In this document: positions 38,501 through 46,261 of the stretch, in pieces | Layout of the letters: each line of letters begins with the position of its first letter | Numbering within the stretch: the stretch's first letter is position 1 | Assembly: GCA_034437455.1 (NCBI GenBank) | Contig: DAOTUB010000371.1 | Coordinates: 9,051-73,050 of the forward strand | Source of the DNA: DAOTUB01 sp034437455 | GTDB lineage: Bacteria; Chloroflexota; Anaerolineae; B4-G1 | Length of the DNA: 64,000 bases | Reading direction: 5' to 3' | Translations under genes and position numbers: made by a program | The notes under the pieces: model-generated | Told to the model about the DNA's origin: nothing | The model's database searches: none | What the model saw: only the letters and a program-made list of their open reading frames with translations

Positions 38501-39124
38501 GGAAAAGATAAAGGCGGATAGATTATGCGTGACGATCAGAGCGGCGTAAGCCAGAGCCGGGGGAATGGCGCGCCGGATGGATGGCTGCTCAGCCAGGCGA
38601 TCTAGCCCCCAGAGGATGAGAGGGAAAAAGGCGAAAGCAGCAAACTCGGAAAGCGAATCGCCCCTCACGTAGACGTTAACCAGGTGGTAAGGAGCGAACG
38701 TGTAAGCTACGGCGACCAGCCAACCAGCAGCACGATTTCGCAGCAATCGTCGCGCCCAGCCATACATCCCCAGCGCCGCCGCCACGAAGAAAAGCGTCTG
38801 GGTGAGTTTAATAGCGCTGAGAATATCCAGGCCGAACAGAGTGAACGCCGCAGCCAGATAGTATGGCAGTGCGGCATAGTAGCTGAAAAAAGGATAGCCC
38901 AACCCGTAAGCAGCGTCGGGCATCCAGCGAACAGGAAAGACACCGGCGCGTAAATTGGCAGCCAGTTGATGGGTACGCAGCAACAAAAAGGGGCTATCAC
39001 CGCCTCCCCGAGTGTTCAGAAAACCAGGAACCCACAAAGGCTTGGCTGCGAGCAATGCCAAAAGAAAAAGCGCCGCCAGGGGCACGACGTTTCCCCAGGC
39101 GACGCTTCTCGCACGGTTCTTCAT
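35579..39124 (-). CDS. PTPS-related multi-TM protein with beta-sandwich C-terminus
   Basis: Protein of 1181 residues. About a dozen TM helices (10-400) contain the opening typical of the 6-pyruvoyl-tetrahydropterin synthase-related membrane family (TRGGGDSPFLLLRTHQL, GYPFFSYYAALPYYL), which resembles GT-C glycosyltransferases. A further TM pair lies near 575-630. The rest is extracytoplasmic and made of three or more beta-sandwich repeats of the LQVTLDWEAW / LRLTLYWRALEVPDQHYMLF type. A similar domain ends the GT39-like protein of the same operon. An in-frame palindromic insertion lies at 37925-38000. A role in polyprenyl-linked sugar transfer or envelope glycosylation is inferred. It converges with the sugar transferase gene, with 8 bases between the stops. 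Confidence 0.85.
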   Translation of the reverse strand: MKNRARSVAWGNVVPLAALFLLALLAAKPLWVPGFLNTRGGGDSPFLLLRTHQLAANLRAGVFPVRWMPDAAYGLGYPFFSYYAALPYYLAAAFTLFGLDILSAIKLTQTLFFVAAALGMYGWARRLLRNRAAGWLVAVAYTFAPYHLVNVYVRGDSLSEFAAFAFFPLILWGLDRLAEQPSIRRAIPPALAYAALIVTHNLSAFIFSPFILLYAVFHASRLKAGKMLLPYCSLLIVSLFISLLLSAWFFLPSLAELDHVQMTAQTTGYFFYANHFREMDLVQPKLVFDYTHASDTTPFAMGLVQAILVLGGIVLLIARRSRLPYAILGLALSTWLVTPLSRPLWDRVPWLQIVQFPWRFLSVQAFFAALLIGAIPSLTFPPTGGKDNETSLPLEGTEGGRAWIVAIVLATLLIVAGLAGLQPEYLPITADEVTVERLQLYELFTGNIGSTIRHEWLPRWVKPRPYIGPALFDPTAPPRAIPLSGELTGAEEITHEPIRRVWMVETGVDGAEVAFPLYYWPGWRATVDGAPVEIKPAPDSGYLTVRVPAGEHTVTMWLGRTPLRLAAELTSSVTALILAGLWVVGWRREARGRIRGIGQFLPLVSCFVGLIILLVLLIAFSTRIAAADDADLTMDFDEMPYLHHNPGGMDFAGWGMTGYRYSAERLVPGETLQVTLDWEAWQGGNSVTLSLVSPAAIRNDALPAVATATAQLRPGISLVVPWLGSTILELSIPRDAAPGLYLIRLEEASIYLRPVWVGEGERAAEHPVSDTFADDALRLHAIEIAQLAPDQLDVQLTWSAARPVAANYGLNLRVTDPAGNEWARPKNQTSYDTQPGYGFLPTSLWPIDHLIHDRHIVSLPAGTPPGDEYTFTVSLYRAATRESVEEFAYSVSLSEVALRPDAPVVVHFGDEIALSRLEAPEHVRQGETLRVTAYWLAVAPPSRDYVAEWRLEMKEESVSAALLHSGNGLYGTLPLAPGSSPTGWPAGAWIAGRAALPVSPTAPPGDYILSLALQDPVDGASLGHYTFPQPVRVRGRERVWELPPMQREIEASFGGMIELAGYDLKRDGNDLRLTLYWRALEVPDQHYMLFVHVADPTTGRPVAQVDTMPRGFTYPTGIWAPGEVISDEVNLSLEDVPDGRYELAVGWYVPSQTDQRLSALDRQGDPLPGDRLILPDGIALP
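37925..38000. repeat. In-frame palindromic element within a coding region
   Basis: An inverted repeat with 12 perfect pairs (TCCCTCCCGTTG and its complement) extended by near-matching G-rich arms lies inside the PTPS-related gene. It encodes a Pro/Gly/Glu-rich loop (around SLTFPPTGG ... PLEGTEGG) between two TM helices without breaking the frame. The Pro/Gly/charged composition differs sharply from the hydrophobic surroundings, as expected for an inserted repeat. Confidence 0.6.
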
Positions 39125-39155
39125 CTCTCACACGGTGCGGCGATGAGCGGGCAAA

Positions 39156-40760
39156 TTAGTAACGTCTCCGCATGTTGAGCACAAAGAGCACCGCGATCCC
39201 CGCGGCCAGAAGCAACACCAGCACGCCGGCGATCCTGGCGACAGTCGCGAGGACGCGGCTGAAGGTGGATTCCCCCTCACTGTCCGGCGAACTATTGACA
39301 TCGTTCGCCGGTGTAGGCTCGGCGGTCTCCTCTGAGTCCACCGCCGGGTTCGCCGCCGGGTTCACCGCCGCCTCGCCCCTCACACAGCCGAACCGAAAGT
39401 CAAAGCTAGTCCCTTCTGCCAGGGCTACATTTTGCTCGGCCATACCACTGGGTGCATAGCCTGGAGGCGGGCTTTGGATCACCCGATAGGATCCCGGAGG
39501 CAGTCCGGTAAAACAATAGGGTTCGCTGATACCATCAGAAGTATACCGACCCACCACACCAGAGGCGTCGGCGACGGTGAACTCGACGTTGGGCAAAAGC
39601 TCCTCACTCGTCTCGTCCTGGAACGTGTCGCCATTGCGGTCGTGGTAAGCCCGCACGCAGATGGAAGCGCCTTCTGGCGTAGGAGACGCGGGAGCAGGCT
39701 CTGCCTCTTCGGGCGTTGGGGGCGCAGGCAGCGGGGTGGCGGTAGGCGGCACGGTGGGCAGCGAGATCACCAGCGCCTGGCCGATGCTAAGCAGGTCATT
39801 GTCGCCGATGGAACCGGCGTTAAGCTCGCGGAGTTGCTCCAGGGACACATCGTACATCAGCGCGATGCCAAAGAGTGTGTCGCCCGCCTCAACGATGTGC
39901 ACAGTCGCGCCATCCGGGCGCGGCGTCGGCGTGGGACGCGGCGTAGGAGAAGGGCCAGGGGTCGCCGTCGGCGGTGCAGGCAAAGGGGTCGCCGTAGGAG
40001 GTGTTCCTGGCGACGTCACCACCAGGCTGGCGTCATCCCAATAGGCATCCTGATGCTCAAAGCCCCATTTGGTCTGAACGCGTGCGTAAACACACACCTT
40101 GCCGCTTTCTCCAACCTTGGCAGTGACCGGCCCGATGAGGGTATAGTGATCGGGCGCCAGTTGATCCGCGCTCCAGATGATGCTTGGCGAAAAAGGATCC
40201 TTGACGCCATTCGGCTCAATGCCAACCTGAAAACACTGATTCCAGGGGTCAGAACAGGAATAACCTATCTTTTCATCGTTGTCGCAGCTATATCCGTGGG
40301 CATAGATCGAAAACTGCACCGTTGCGCCAGGTTCCAGATCTTTTACAACCTGGTAAAGCCCACCATCCTGAAGCTCGTAAAAGTTAAAGTACTGCACCGC
40401 ATAGTTGCCGCTTCTGATGCGAGGTAACTCGCCCGTGAATGGATGTACATTAGGGATAGTTTTGACCTCTGGTTGGCCATATTGGCCTCCTTTGCGCCAC
40501 CAGGTTGTCCAACCCTGGGGAGTGAAGATGTTGTCGTGAAAGCTTCCATCATGATTGCTATCGTTCGACCAGTTGTCATTGCACCAGCCTGGATCTGAAT
40601 CTGGGGCACAGGTAAGCCCCTCAAACCCAGGGTTTTTTAACAAGTTTGTCCCTTCCTGCGCCAGCCGCAAGAGATCGAGGTCGGCCAGAGAAAAGACCGG
40701 CAACATCCCCATCAGCGCCACCACCAAAAGTATACCGATCAACGTCTGTTTTCGAATCAT
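39156..40760 (-). CDS. Surface-anchored LysM protein with SdrD/Cna-B-like domain
   Basis: Protein of 534 residues. A signal peptide (about 1-28) is followed by a beta-rich, Cys-containing domain opening LLKNPGFEGL (40-250) like carbohydrate-binding modules. A Pro/Thr linker, a LysM peptidoglycan-binding motif (VHIVEAGDTLFGIALMYDVS, about 288-332), another Pro-rich linker, an SdrD/Cna-B-like domain (CVRAYHDRNGDTFQDE ... PYCFTGLPPGSYRV) and a C-terminal TM with a basic end complete it. It probably links envelope sugars to the membrane. GGGAGG about 6 bases upstream selects ATG 40760 rather than 40784. It lies between two GT-C-like genes, suggesting a shared envelope role. Confidence 0.86.
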   Translation of the reverse strand: MIRKQTLIGILLVVALMGMLPVFSLADLDLLRLAQEGTNLLKNPGFEGLTCAPDSDPGWCNDNWSNDSNHDGSFHDNIFTPQGWTTWWRKGGQYGQPEVKTIPNVHPFTGELPRIRSGNYAVQYFNFYELQDGGLYQVVKDLEPGATVQFSIYAHGYSCDNDEKIGYSCSDPWNQCFQVGIEPNGVKDPFSPSIIWSADQLAPDHYTLIGPVTAKVGESGKVCVYARVQTKWGFEHQDAYWDDASLVVTSPGTPPTATPLPAPPTATPGPSPTPRPTPTPRPDGATVHIVEAGDTLFGIALMYDVSLEQLRELNAGSIGDNDLLSIGQALVISLPTVPPTATPLPAPPTPEEAEPAPASPTPEGASICVRAYHDRNGDTFQDETSEELLPNVEFTVADASGVVGRYTSDGISEPYCFTGLPPGSYRVIQSPPPGYAPSGMAEQNVALAEGTSFDFRFGCVRGEAAVNPAANPAVDSEETAEPTPANDVNSSPDSEGESTFSRVLATVARIAGVLVLLLAAGIAVLFVLNMRRRY

Positions 40761-40835
40761 CAGATCCCTCCCTATAATGAACAATGTAGCAACTCGCGAT
40801 GAAAAACTATAGAAACGATGCGTATTGGATGTTAT

Positions 40836-42920
40836 TCATTGATCCATTGTCCATTTATTTGGTACTACCAACTCATCTCCTAACGATTCCCCAGATGGGG
40901 TTACTACCTCAAGTCGTTCCATTGTCGGCCAGGTGTAAAATCCTACAACAAGCCGAGGTTCACGCATCCACTCGCCCGGCGATTCCAACACGTGGGTGTC
41001 CACAATCGTGTCTCCGCTGCGCCACAGGCTTGTAGGGTGATACCCCTCAGCGGGTTCTCCATCATCCTGATCCACCAACCGCTCTCCATCATAGAGATGT
41101 ACAAAGACCGTGTAATTCTCCAGGGGAGACGCCAGCGCCTCCCACTCCAACTGCACGGTCCATTTCTGAGCACCGCTCTCGACCGTGTAATCAACTAATG
41201 CGATCTGGTCGCCAAAGCGAGCCACATAATCAGCCGATGGCCCCACCCCGAGAGCAATGGTATAAGCTACATAAGCCGGGTAAGGAGCGGTCTCCAGATC
41301 ACCCTGCGCCAGCGGCCCGGTGTGTGCCTCAATGCGCACATTGCCCGGCAGAGGGGCCAGGTATCGCTCCACACCATCGTAAGGCCAGATCAAAAGCAAC
41401 GTCGTTCCGGTCAGAACCGGGGATGTATCCGGCAAAAACTTGATCACCCTCTCGTTCTCCGGCACGAGAAACGGAATCGCGGCCCACTCGTCCCACAGCC
41501 TGCTATCCACATAGACCTGTCGCTCAGAGCGAGATTCGCTCACCGAGGCCGCGAGTCCGCTTCCGTCCCAACCGACGCCGGTGAAACGATTGACCTCGGC
41601 GGCCAGTTCGGTGGCGGCCTTCTCGAAAGCGTACGCCGTTCGCGGATCGGTTCCGTAGCGGACAAAGTAATCTCGAACAGTCGTGGCCAGACTAACAACC
41701 AGGATCGCACACACCAGCGCAATCGCCCATCCACGCCGGACTCGCTGCTCCAACCAGGTCAGCGCCGCGTCTAGCCCCAGCGCGGGAAAGATGACCAGGA
41801 GAGGCAACACGCCCACCGCTCGCAGAAAGTGTGGCGCATCTTCGGCCAGCCAGGTAGGTACGAGCATCAACCCTACCCAGAGCAGAGCAAGCACAGAGGC
41901 GGCCTCCCGGCGTCGCGCGCGGAGCACGGCTTGCACCAACCCCCACACCATCGCCGCTCCCATCAAGGGGTCAAAGACCGGTCGCCCCGGCAGGTTGTGG
42001 CGGGGGATGACATCTCCACGGACGAAAAACATCCCCAGTGTGCCAATCAGTTGGCGGCCCAGCGTGCCCCAAAGGTCGCCGCCGTTGATGAGCGGGTTAA
42101 AGACCGACGCCTGACCAGGGCGTCCCATCACTACGTCCCAATGACCCACCGCGTAGATAGCCAGCGGCGCCAGCGTCACCAGTGTCCCCACCACGAAACA
42201 GATGACTTCTGACCACGGCTTTTCACCCTGTCCGGTGAACAACAAGTAGACGGCAAAAGCAGCCAGTATAAAAGGCGTGACGCGAACTGGCAAGTAGGTG
42301 TAAAAGCTGAAGCCATACAAAAGCCCAGTCAGCAGCCAGTCGCGCCGACGACGCGAACGAGCAGCTCGCGCGCCAAGCCATAGTACCAATGCCAGCGACA
42401 GCGACAGCGTGACGGCGCGAAAACCGACACGGCTGAGTCGGATATGCCAGAAAGTGATCGCCAGAACTGCCGCGCTCAACAGAGCCAGCCGCCGATTGCT
42501 TTCAATCCCCCGGTCGGGATTCTGTCTTTCTCGTGGAGAACGCGAGGTCAGGCGATGGTCAAACCAGGCGCGGACCATCAGATAAGTAGCAGGAATTGTC
42601 AAAGTACCACAAACAGCCGCCGCCAGACGCAGCGCGCCCGGCGTGCGGCCCAGCAAGTTCACCGTGGCGGCGACGAGATAGATAAACAAAGGCTCGCGGC
42701 CACGATTGGCGGCAAAGTAAATGGGCCACTGGCCCTGGAGGACGCCCAAGGCATCCAGGCCGTTGAACGCTTCGTCGTGATAAAGCCCCGGCGGAATCTC
42801 TCCCAGGGCAAAGATGCGCAGCACCGCCGCCAGCGCCGTGACGCCTGCGACCAGGGCAAGCTCTCTCAGCCCATGGCGCCAGCGGTCTGGTAGAAATTCG
42901 CCGCCTGCCGAACTTTTCAA
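40836..42920 (-). CDS. GT39/ArnT-like membrane glycosyltransferase
   Basis: Protein of about 694 residues. About ten TM helices (20-420) hold the catalytic loop of the GT39/PMT_2 family near residue 50 (PPGLYHDEAFNGLDAL, with the Asp-Glu pair) and NRGREPLFIYL. The extracytoplasmic C-terminus is a beta-sandwich (WTVQLEWEAL ... YTVFVHLYDGE ... GYHPTSLW) shared with the PTPS-related protein. The family transfers sugars from polyprenyl phosphates at the outer face of the membrane. The only plausible starts are TTG codons at 42929 and 42920; the first touches the -10 box, so 42920 is preferred. No ribosome site is visible, implying leaderless translation. Confidence 0.85.
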   Translation of the reverse strand: MKSSAGGEFLPDRWRHGLRELALVAGVTALAAVLRIFALGEIPPGLYHDEAFNGLDALGVLQGQWPIYFAANRGREPLFIYLVAATVNLLGRTPGALRLAAAVCGTLTIPATYLMVRAWFDHRLTSRSPRERQNPDRGIESNRRLALLSAAVLAITFWHIRLSRVGFRAVTLSLSLALVLWLGARAARSRRRRDWLLTGLLYGFSFYTYLPVRVTPFILAAFAVYLLFTGQGEKPWSEVICFVVGTLVTLAPLAIYAVGHWDVVMGRPGQASVFNPLINGGDLWGTLGRQLIGTLGMFFVRGDVIPRHNLPGRPVFDPLMGAAMVWGLVQAVLRARRREAASVLALLWVGLMLVPTWLAEDAPHFLRAVGVLPLLVIFPALGLDAALTWLEQRVRRGWAIALVCAILVVSLATTVRDYFVRYGTDPRTAYAFEKAATELAAEVNRFTGVGWDGSGLAASVSESRSERQVYVDSRLWDEWAAIPFLVPENERVIKFLPDTSPVLTGTTLLLIWPYDGVERYLAPLPGNVRIEAHTGPLAQGDLETAPYPAYVAYTIALGVGPSADYVARFGDQIALVDYTVESGAQKWTVQLEWEALASPLENYTVFVHLYDGERLVDQDDGEPAEGYHPTSLWRSGDTIVDTHVLESPGEWMREPRLVVGFYTWPTMERLEVVTPSGESLGDELVVPNKWTMDQ

Positions 42921-42929
42921 AGCGTGCAA

Positions 42930-42957
42930 ATTATAGCATGATGCATACGCCTGTCAA
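42930..42957 (-). promoter_or_regulatory. Consensus sigma-70 promoter of the envelope operon
   Basis: TTGACA (42957-42952), 16 bases, TATAAT (42935-42930): both hexamers are perfect. The start would be near 42923, leaving almost no leader before the TTG at 42920. Confidence 0.75.
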
Positions 42958-42982
42958 ACATTCGTCAAGGACGTCCAATTTG

Positions 42983-43003
42983 CCCGCGACGCACCGGCGC
43001 GGG
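42983..43003 (-). terminator. Hairpin after the GNAT/SHOCT gene
   Basis: CCCGCG ... CGCGGG begins one base after the stop codon on the minus strand. It lacks a following T-run, so it is either a weak terminator or a 3' stabilising hairpin. Confidence 0.3.
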
Positions 43004-44869
43004 TCAAAAGTTTGACAGGATCTCGGCTTTCTTCGCCTCATATTCCTGGAATGTGATCAGACCGGTGTTGTACAGTTCCTTGAGCTTTTGCAATTTCTGG
43101 GCAATGTCATCCACCTGGGGGATAGCGACGCCGCTCTCAAAAATGTCGGGGATACCGTCGCCGTCTGCGTCTGCAAAGACCGACATGGCTTGCTGATAGG
43201 CTCGTCGCACGTCGGAGGGCATGTCATCCACGCTCGTGTACGTTCGTCCCTGGTAGATCACCGTGCCCGGCGCGGCGGCATCCACGCCGATGGGAGAAAT
43301 GGCTGCATCCCCTGGAACGCCTCTCCTCCTCAACCTACCGACGAGTTTGTGGGGCACGACCAACGCAAGTATGGCCAACGGAATGAACAAGGGCGCAAAG
43401 ACAACCAGGAAGGCTCCTCCCAACACCGTCAGGATGGCCCGAAGCAAGGCGTCCTCGCGCGTTCCATCTGCACTGACGCACTCGACGTGCGGCTCGCTTT
43501 CGCCAGGCTTGTGATAGCTGCGTTGCACGGAATAGTACTCCAGGCTGGCGCTCTCCGGGCAGATGAAATTCCCTACCAATCCGAAGGTTGCATCTGGCGC
43601 GACGCCCATAGCAACGCCGCCAATCCCACCCATCGAAACGAGCGCGCAGAATCCCGAAATCATGAGCGCGGTGATCAAGGCGCCGAATTGAAGAGGAAGT
43701 TGAACCAGAGATCGCTTGGTCATTTTTATCCTCCTGACTTGTATGCTCAATCGGTAGACGCGGTACCGCTTGTAGAGCTTGGCCCCCGCCCGCTCGGCAA
43801 GGATCGGCGTCCGCGGGTTATCCTCCGACGTGAGCGACATGTCGGCCCACTTGAATCCCTTCGCCCTGGCACGCTTGGCCATCTCGTCAAATAGCAGCAC
43901 GCTGACGCCGGTGTCCCAATACTCAGGCAGCACCAGCACGCTCTTGATGGTCAAGCTCTCGGGCTGGCGGCGACTGTGCCACCACAGCTTGACGTAATCC
44001 CAGGGATAGCGCAGCCCATTGGCGTGGATGAGCACCTCGTTCAGGTTGGCGATGCCGGGGAACCAGCCGATGGTCTCCCCATCCACCTCTGCAAACAGGA
44101 TCAGCTCGGGGTCGGCGATGTCGCGGAAGGGCATCAGCATAGCCTCCAATGCATCTCGATGCCAGCCGATGTGATCCGGGAGATGGGACAAAGCGATGTT
44201 CAACAGACGATGAATGCGCCCGACATCATCTTGCCAGTGCGCCAAGTCGGCCCCACGGATGGCGATGTTCCCGCGCTGGCGAAGCCTTTCGGCCAGGCGG
44301 GAGAGCCGCTGCAGGGCCGGGGCCTCTTCCTCCAGATCGAAGGCGTAGGCCAGGTTATCCCCCCGCGCCGGTCGGAAGCCAAAGCGCTCCATGAAGTGTT
44401 GATAGTATGGCGGTGTGTGCCCGCAGAGCAGCGCCGGCGGACGGTCGCGCCCCTCGATGAGCACTCCGTAGCTATCCTCATAGTCCAGGTTGAACGGGCC
44501 AAAGAGCGCGTCGAGATCGCGCCGCCTGGCCCATTCGATGACGTGATTGAGCAACGCCTCGGCAACGGTATAGTTCTCCACATACTCGAAAAAACCGAAT
44601 ACGCACTCTTGTTTCTGACGCCGCTCGTTGGCGAACTTGTCCTCCGCCGCGCAGATGGTGCCCACCGGTTCGCCATCCCGCCAGGCGATGAAAAACTCGG
44701 CCTGACCGCGCTTGAAAAAAGTCCCACGCTCCGGATCAATTGTCTTGGCGCGTTCGGGGAGCAAGGGAGGCACCCACAGCGGGTCGTCGCGGTAGATGCG
44801 CCAGGGGAAGATGAGAAAGGTGCGCCGCTCTCTGGCCGTGCGGATGGGAAGAATTTCAAGCGCGCTCAT
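43004..44869 (-). CDS. GNAT-like acyltransferase fused to a TM/SHOCT protein
   Basis: Continuous frame of 621 residues. Residues 1-380 resemble N-acyltransferases of the GNAT superfamily (FFKRGQAEFFIAWRDGEPVG, YGVLIEGRD, KSVLVLPEYWDTGVSVLLFD). Residues 383-621 are a separate unit: TM (about 390-412), a Cys-containing loop, TM (about 478-505), a DADGDGIPD calcium-loop-like motif and a C-terminal SHOCT domain (LKELYNTGLITFQEYEAKK). Between the halves, the codons for VRRIK are a textbook ribosome site (AGGAGG, 6 bases, ATG at 43723), so the second unit may also be made alone. The start at 44869 overlaps the upstream transporter stop (ATGA); the frame further upstream is antisense-like noise. The acyl substrate is unknown. 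Confidence 0.82.
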   Translation of the reverse strand: MSALEILPIRTARERRTFLIFPWRIYRDDPLWVPPLLPERAKTIDPERGTFFKRGQAEFFIAWRDGEPVGTICAAEDKFANERRQKQECVFGFFEYVENYTVAEALLNHVIEWARRRDLDALFGPFNLDYEDSYGVLIEGRDRPPALLCGHTPPYYQHFMERFGFRPARGDNLAYAFDLEEEAPALQRLSRLAERLRQRGNIAIRGADLAHWQDDVGRIHRLLNIALSHLPDHIGWHRDALEAMLMPFRDIADPELILFAEVDGETIGWFPGIANLNEVLIHANGLRYPWDYVKLWWHSRRQPESLTIKSVLVLPEYWDTGVSVLLFDEMAKRARAKGFKWADMSLTSEDNPRTPILAERAGAKLYKRYRVYRLSIQVRRIKMTKRSLVQLPLQFGALITALMISGFCALVSMGGIGGVAMGVAPDATFGLVGNFICPESASLEYYSVQRSYHKPGESEPHVECVSADGTREDALLRAILTVLGGAFLVVFAPLFIPLAILALVVPHKLVGRLRRRGVPGDAAISPIGVDAAAPGTVIYQGRTYTSVDDMPSDVRRAYQQAMSVFADADGDGIPDIFESGVAIPQVDDIAQKLQKLKELYNTGLITFQEYEAKKAEILSNF

Positions 44870-46233
44870 ACGCCTCCTCGTTGCGCCTGGGCAACCCGTC
44901 GTTGCTCTAACTCTCGACAGACCTGGGCATAGCGCTCCCTGCCCAGAGGATATAGAATGGCGAATAAAATCCCACCACACAATAGGATAGCGGGGATCGG
45001 CCCGATCATGATGCGAATGCCCAGAAGCGCGTTGGCGGGCTGTTGGGCAGCGTTGGGCACGTAGCCGGTGACTTCGAGGAGCAGGAGCACGAGCGGGATG
45101 GCTATCGAGGAGGCCGCTTTTTTCATCAGCGTGACCAGGCTGTAGAACATGCCTTCGTGTCGCTCGCCCGTTTGCCACTCGCCCCACTCGATGGCGTCGG
45201 GAATGATGGACCAGGGGAGCACGTGCGCCGCTCCCACGCCAATCCCTGCCAGGACGCAGAGAAACAGGATGAACGCGAGATCGGTCGCGGGGGTCACGGT
45301 GATCAGCACGATCTGCACGACTGCCCAGAACGCGATCCCGGCGACGTAGGCCCAGCGTTTGTTCCAGCGCCGAGACGCTCGTTCCCAGAACGGCAGGGCA
45401 AAGATGGCAGTGACGAAAATCACGCCCATAATCAAGTCGCTCTGCGATTCACGCTGCACGCAGTACTTGATGAAATAGAGCAACGTCGACTGGAGCACGT
45501 CTACCGCGACCCAGGTGAGCAGAAAGATCACCATGCCAAAGACAAAGGGACGGTTTTTCATCGCTGCCCGCAACGAGTGGAGCAGTTTGGGCTGTCCTTG
45601 CGTCATATACTCCGGGCGCTCGCGCGTGCCGAAAAAGGTGAGCAGCAAGGGCAGCGCGCTGGCGAGGCCGAAAATCGCGCCCATCATCAGCACGCGAGGT
45701 GCGTTTTCTGGTGTGAACGCGCTGACAATGATCAAGGGGATGGTGAACGACACCAGGCCGCCCAGGATGGAGAAAAACATGCGGTAGGAGGTCAACGCGG
45801 TGCGCTCGTCATAGTCCGGGGTCAGCTCGGGGGTGAGCGCAAAGTAGGGCATGTAGACGAAGGTGGCCGCGGCGTCGTAAACGACGTAAGCGACGGCGTA
45901 ATAGATGACCAGGGCCAACTCGCTCCCCAACGGCGGTCGCCACCAGAGCATGGTAAAGGCGAGGGCAAAGGGCAATGCCCCAAACAACAAAAAGGGGCGT
46001 CTCCGCCCCCAGCGCGTCCGCGTGCGGTCAGAGACGTGGCCGATCAGGGGATCGTTGACGTAATCCCAGCTCCGCCCGATGAAAATCGCGGCGGCAGCGA
46101 TGCCGGGAGAGATGTGCACGACGTCGGTCAGAAAGATGGCGAAATACGCCCCAATGATCGTCGAGGTCAGGCTGAAGCCGGTATCGCCGGCGCCGTAGAG
46201 GAGCTTGGTGCGGCGTGATAGACGATCGGACAT
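44866..46233 (-). CDS. GPH-family sugar:cation symporter
   Basis: Protein of 455 residues with about 12 TM helices. The glycoside-pentoside-hexuronide symporter signature lies at the first cytoplasmic loop (DYVNDPLIGHVSDRTRTRWG, then RRRPFLLFG), as in MelB and YicJ-type carriers that import glycosides with Na+ or H+. GAGG 9 bases before the ATG supports the start. It is translationally coupled to the GNAT/SHOCT gene and 28 bases after the dehydratase gene. The substrate is not evident from the neighbours. Confidence 0.92.
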   Translation of the reverse strand: MSDRLSRRTKLLYGAGDTGFSLTSTIIGAYFAIFLTDVVHISPGIAAAAIFIGRSWDYVNDPLIGHVSDRTRTRWGRRRPFLLFGALPFALAFTMLWWRPPLGSELALVIYYAVAYVVYDAAATFVYMPYFALTPELTPDYDERTALTSYRMFFSILGGLVSFTIPLIIVSAFTPENAPRVLMMGAIFGLASALPLLLTFFGTRERPEYMTQGQPKLLHSLRAAMKNRPFVFGMVIFLLTWVAVDVLQSTLLYFIKYCVQRESQSDLIMGVIFVTAIFALPFWERASRRWNKRWAYVAGIAFWAVVQIVLITVTPATDLAFILFLCVLAGIGVGAAHVLPWSIIPDAIEWGEWQTGERHEGMFYSLVTLMKKAASSIAIPLVLLLLEVTGYVPNAAQQPANALLGIRIMIGPIPAILLCGGILFAILYPLGRERYAQVCRELEQRRVAQAQRGGV

Positions 46234-46261
46234 AGCAATCGTTCCTCTGTTTTGGTGATTC

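Noticed and set aside
44870..45187. Upstream extension of the GNAT/SHOCT frame
   Set aside because: Overlaps the GPH gene and lacks homology; AGGAGG and the ATGA overlap point to 44869.
45043..46218. 391-codon plus-strand frame
   Set aside because: Antisense shadow of the GPH transporter; Gln/Asp/His-rich translation with no fold features.
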